NCBI GenBank assembly: GCA_035943355.1
Contig: DASZCG010000067.1
Location: 1-7,704, forward strand
Origin: 20CM-2-65-7 sp035943355
Lineage (GTDB): Bacteria > Gemmatimonadota > Gemmatimonadetes > Gemmatimonadales > GWC2-71-9
Direction of reading: 5' to 3'
Length of the DNA: 7,704 nucleotides
The translations under genes and the position numbers were made by a program. Position 1 is the first letter of the stretch, and every line of letters starts with the position of its first letter. Shown here one piece after another: positions 6,328-7,704 of this stretch. The notes beneath the pieces are model-generated. The model was not told where the DNA came from, did not search any database, and saw only the letters and a list, made by a program, of their open reading frames with translations.

Positions 6328-6333
6328 CCTCCT
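6328..6333 (-). promoter_or_regulatory. Strong Shine-Dalgarno site of the response regulator
   Basis: The minus strand reads AGGAGG, 5 nt before the ATG at 6322. It contrasts with the weak or missing sites of most other genes here and suggests this gene is initiated efficiently and independently of the polysaccharide genes upstream. Confidence 0.8.
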
Positions 6334-6344
6334 GAGGGCGCGAC

Positions 6345-6434
6345 TCAAAAGGTGATCGCCGTCACATAATACTGCGCCGGCATGGCGCGCACCGCGAGTT
6401 CGTACACTCGCTCCACGTCGTCGGCCGTTCTGTG
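6345..6434 (-). pseudogene. Short coding-like remnant or tiny ORF
   Basis: Between the export gene and the response regulator, a minus-strand frame runs from just after a TAA (6435-6437) to a TGA at 6345-6347. It has no ATG before an internal Met; GTG at 6416 would give 23 residues, VERVYELAVRAMPAQYYVTA plus three more. Codon third positions are G/C-rich like the true genes and the residue mix looks protein-like. The frame continues upstream of the TAA with more protein-like residues (KTYAPKAALQALAEFRQRRQ, about 6548-6489). This may be the decayed end of a gene removed from between the two operons, or just GC-biased chance. No Shine-Dalgarno site is seen. Confidence 0.25.
6351..6371 (-). promoter_or_regulatory. 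Candidate -10 and CRP-like palindrome before the response regulator
   Basis: On the minus strand TATTAT (6366-6371; 5 of 6 to the -10 consensus) is followed at once by TGTGACGGCGATCACC (6366-6351). This matches the CRP/FNR-type pattern TGTGA-N6-TCACA at 9 of 10 arm positions. A start site near 6358 would give a leader of roughly 35 nt with the strong ribosome binding site inside it. No recognisable -35 lies 17 or 18 bp upstream. A regulator bound here would cover the start site and act as a repressor. The same bases can be read as the end of a coding-like frame, so the motif may be chance. Confidence 0.25.
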
Positions 6435-6565
6435 TTAGGGCGCACAGTTAAACAGGGCACAGCGAGGAACGGAGGGGGGAATCTGCCGCCGCTGACGGAA
6501 CTCGGCCAGTGCCTGCAGCGCAGCCTTGGGCGCGTAGGTTTTCCCCTGCGGTGCGAGAAAGGGCG

Positions 6566-7192
6566 CTACTTGGTCAGTGCCATCACTCCGACGGCCGCCG
6601 CGAGGCTCGTGACGATAATGCCCGTGATCCGCCATTTCGATTCCGGATCGGGTTTGGAGGGCACCTGGAGGCGATCGCCCGCCTTGATCCCGAGCTGGTC
6701 CAGCGTGGCGCCCCGCGCGATCTGCGCCTGGAGCTGATTGCCGCTCCACAGCGTGGCACTGCCGCGGAAGATGCGCATCTCATCGACGCGGGCATCCTTC
6801 GTGGCCCCACCCGCAACCATGAGCGCATCCGCCAGCACGAGATCCACCGGGACGGCGTAGTATCCGGGCCGAATCACCTCGCCGAGGACGGAGACGCGAA
6901 TCAAGGCGCGCGCGTCGACGACCGGATCCTTGAGGTAGCGGCCCAGCTCACGCGTCATGTGCGACTCGATATCGGACCGCGCAACACCCGCGAGCGAGAT
7001 CTCGCCGATTTCGGGAAGCCGCACGGCAGGACCCGTGACGACTGTGAAGGTGTCGGACAGAGCCGAGTCGCCCTCGACTTTCAGCAGGATCCGGTCCCCG
7101 ACCTGGAAGGGCGTCGTTCGTGTCTGCGCTGCCAAACCCGGTCCCACGAGCAGCGCTCCAATGACGTTTACCGCGAGAAGGTGTCTGTTCAT
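6566..7192 (-). CDS. Wza-like polysaccharide export protein (Poly_export + SLBB)
   Basis: The 208-residue product belongs to the outer-membrane polysaccharide export (OPX/Wza) group, which forms the exit channel or periplasmic adaptor for capsule or exopolysaccharide. Residues 1-22 are a signal peptide ending in LAA before Gln23; there is no lipobox Cys. Residues 28-100 form the Poly_export domain (QVGDRILLKV at 30-39, LPEIGEISLAGV at 59-70). Residues about 98-145 are an SLBB domain (VLGEVIRPGYYAVP, then ADALMVAGGAT). A short segment ending LGIKAGDRLQVPS (167-179) follows, and residues 188-206 are a hydrophobic C-terminal helix. It is much shorter than E. coli Wza (about 380 residues) and has one SLBB, typical of minimal OPX proteins. 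Its ATG overlaps the stop of the BY-kinase gene (ATGA, 4 bp), so translation is probably coupled. Confidence 0.88.
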   Translation of the reverse strand: MNRHLLAVNVIGALLVGPGLAAQTRTTPFQVGDRILLKVEGDSALSDTFTVVTGPAVRLPEIGEISLAGVARSDIESHMTRELGRYLKDPVVDARALIRVSVLGEVIRPGYYAVPVDLVLADALMVAGGATKDARVDEMRIFRGSATLWSGNQLQAQIARGATLDQLGIKAGDRLQVPSKPDPESKWRITGIIVTSLAAAVGVMALTK

Positions 7193-7704
7193 ACCACCGT
7201 CGGAGCCGGGGTGCGGCGACCGCGGGTTTCTTCCACGGCCTCGTAGCCCGGCAGATAGTAAGAGTAGTAGGCGTAATAGCCGTAGGCGGCGCCGCGCGGC
7301 ACGTCATTCAGCACCGCGCCCAGCAGCCGGATCGGCAGGCGGTCCAGCATTTCGAGTTTGGCGCCGGTGATGTCGCGGTGGCTGTGCCCCGTGCGCAACA
7401 CGACGAGCATCGTGCCGGTCACCGTGCCCAGGACGAACGCATCCACGCCAGCCGCGAGTGGCGGGGCGTCGACCACAATCACATCATAGCGGCCGCGCAT
7501 CTCGCTGAGCAGATCGCTCATCGCCGTCGAGCCCAGCACTTCCGGCGCGCGCGCAGTGCGTGTGCCGCAGCCGATGAGCGCCAGGCGCGGGTAGGCCGTC
7601 TGCTGCACGATGAGATCCCTCCCGATCTCGCCGAGCAGGCAATCGACGAGGCCGGGCTGGCGGCTCAGCTTGAAGCGGCGGTGCAAGAAGCCGCGGCGCA
7701 CATC
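7189..7704 (-). CDS. BY-type tyrosine kinase, C-terminal part (partial)
   Basis: The frame is open at the right window edge; 171 residues are visible. They match the catalytic C-terminal domain of bacterial tyrosine kinases (Wzc/CapB/EpsG type) that control polysaccharide chain length and export. The first residues, DVRRGFLHRRF, correspond to the end of the Walker A' motif (DxDxR) and the following helix. VIVVDAPPL (residues 75-83 of the visible part) is the Walker B region. The tail carries a tyrosine cluster, eight Tyr within about 14 residues (GYYAYYSYYLPGY), the usual site of trans-autophosphorylation. The Walker A P-loop and any Wzz-type membrane domain would lie beyond the edge. The stop overlaps the start of the export protein gene. 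ParA-like ATPases share the fold, but the Tyr cluster and the export neighbour make BY-kinase the clear choice. Confidence 0.9.
   Translation of the reverse strand, partial: DVRRGFLHRRFKLSRQPGLVDCLLGEIGRDLIVQQTAYPRLALIGCGTRTARAPEVLGSTAMSDLLSEMRGRYDVIVVDAPPLAAGVDAFVLGTVTGTMLVVLRTGHSHRDITGAKLEMLDRLPIRLLGAVLNDVPRGAAYGYYAYYSYYLPGYEAVEETRGRRTPAPTVV

Noticed and set aside
6509..7246. 245-aa plus-strand frame opposite the export protein
   Set aside because: Arg/Asp/His-rich mirror frame without motifs; the minus-strand frame has Poly_export and SLBB motifs.
1..7704. tRNA, rRNA, CRISPR, insertion sequence or attachment site
   Set aside because: No cloverleaf, spaced repeats, transposase motifs or terminal inverted repeats were seen on either strand by eye.

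Overview
This is a GC-rich bacterial chromosomal window of ordinary housekeeping, regulatory and cell-surface genes. There are no RNA genes, insertion sequences or CRISPR arrays. The mix of genes (PQQ sugar dehydrogenase lipoprotein candidate, LEA14/WHy lipoprotein, HflX, a short polysaccharide-export protein behind a BY-kinase, and sparse Shine-Dalgarno sites) would suit a soil-type Gram-negative such as a Gemmatimonadota member. That assignment is inferred from general look only and rests on no marker gene.

Layout. (1) Positions 1-426, plus strand: two small overlapping membrane-protein ORFs, the first cut by the left edge. (2) Positions 444-3439, minus strand: a compact three-gene run transcribed as WHy/LEA14 lipoprotein, then hflX (ribosome-associated GTPase), then a PQQ-dependent aldose-dehydrogenase-like protein. 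Gaps are 40 bp or less. HflX has no usable ATG; homology requires a CTG or ATC start. (3) Positions 3461-4324, plus strand: a gene divergent from the lipoprotein by about 21 bp, coding for a degenerate receiver fused to a degenerate GGDEF domain that keeps the c-di-GMP I-site (RxxD). It is best read as a c-di-GMP-binding effector rather than a cyclase. (4) Positions 4350-6322, minus strand: a NarL/LuxR-type response regulator followed 2 bp later by a soluble HisKA histidine kinase. (5) Positions 6323-6565: a 243-bp gap with a strong ribosome binding site, a candidate -10 and CRP-like palindrome, and a short coding-like remnant. (6) Positions 6566-7704, minus strand: the C-terminal half of a BY-type tyrosine kinase, overlapping by ATGA with a short Wza-like polysaccharide export protein.

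How it may work together. The right third looks like the end of an exopolysaccharide export/control operon with a two-component system directly downstream. The c-di-GMP effector candidate converges on the kinase gene. c-di-GMP and phosphorelay control of capsule or exopolysaccharide are common in bacteria, so a joint surface-polysaccharide regulatory locus is a reasonable but unproven reading. The least usual items are the pseudo-REC/pseudo-GGDEF protein, the interlocked -10-like elements between the divergent genes, the non-canonical hflX start, and the HisKA kinase paired with a NarL-type regulator.
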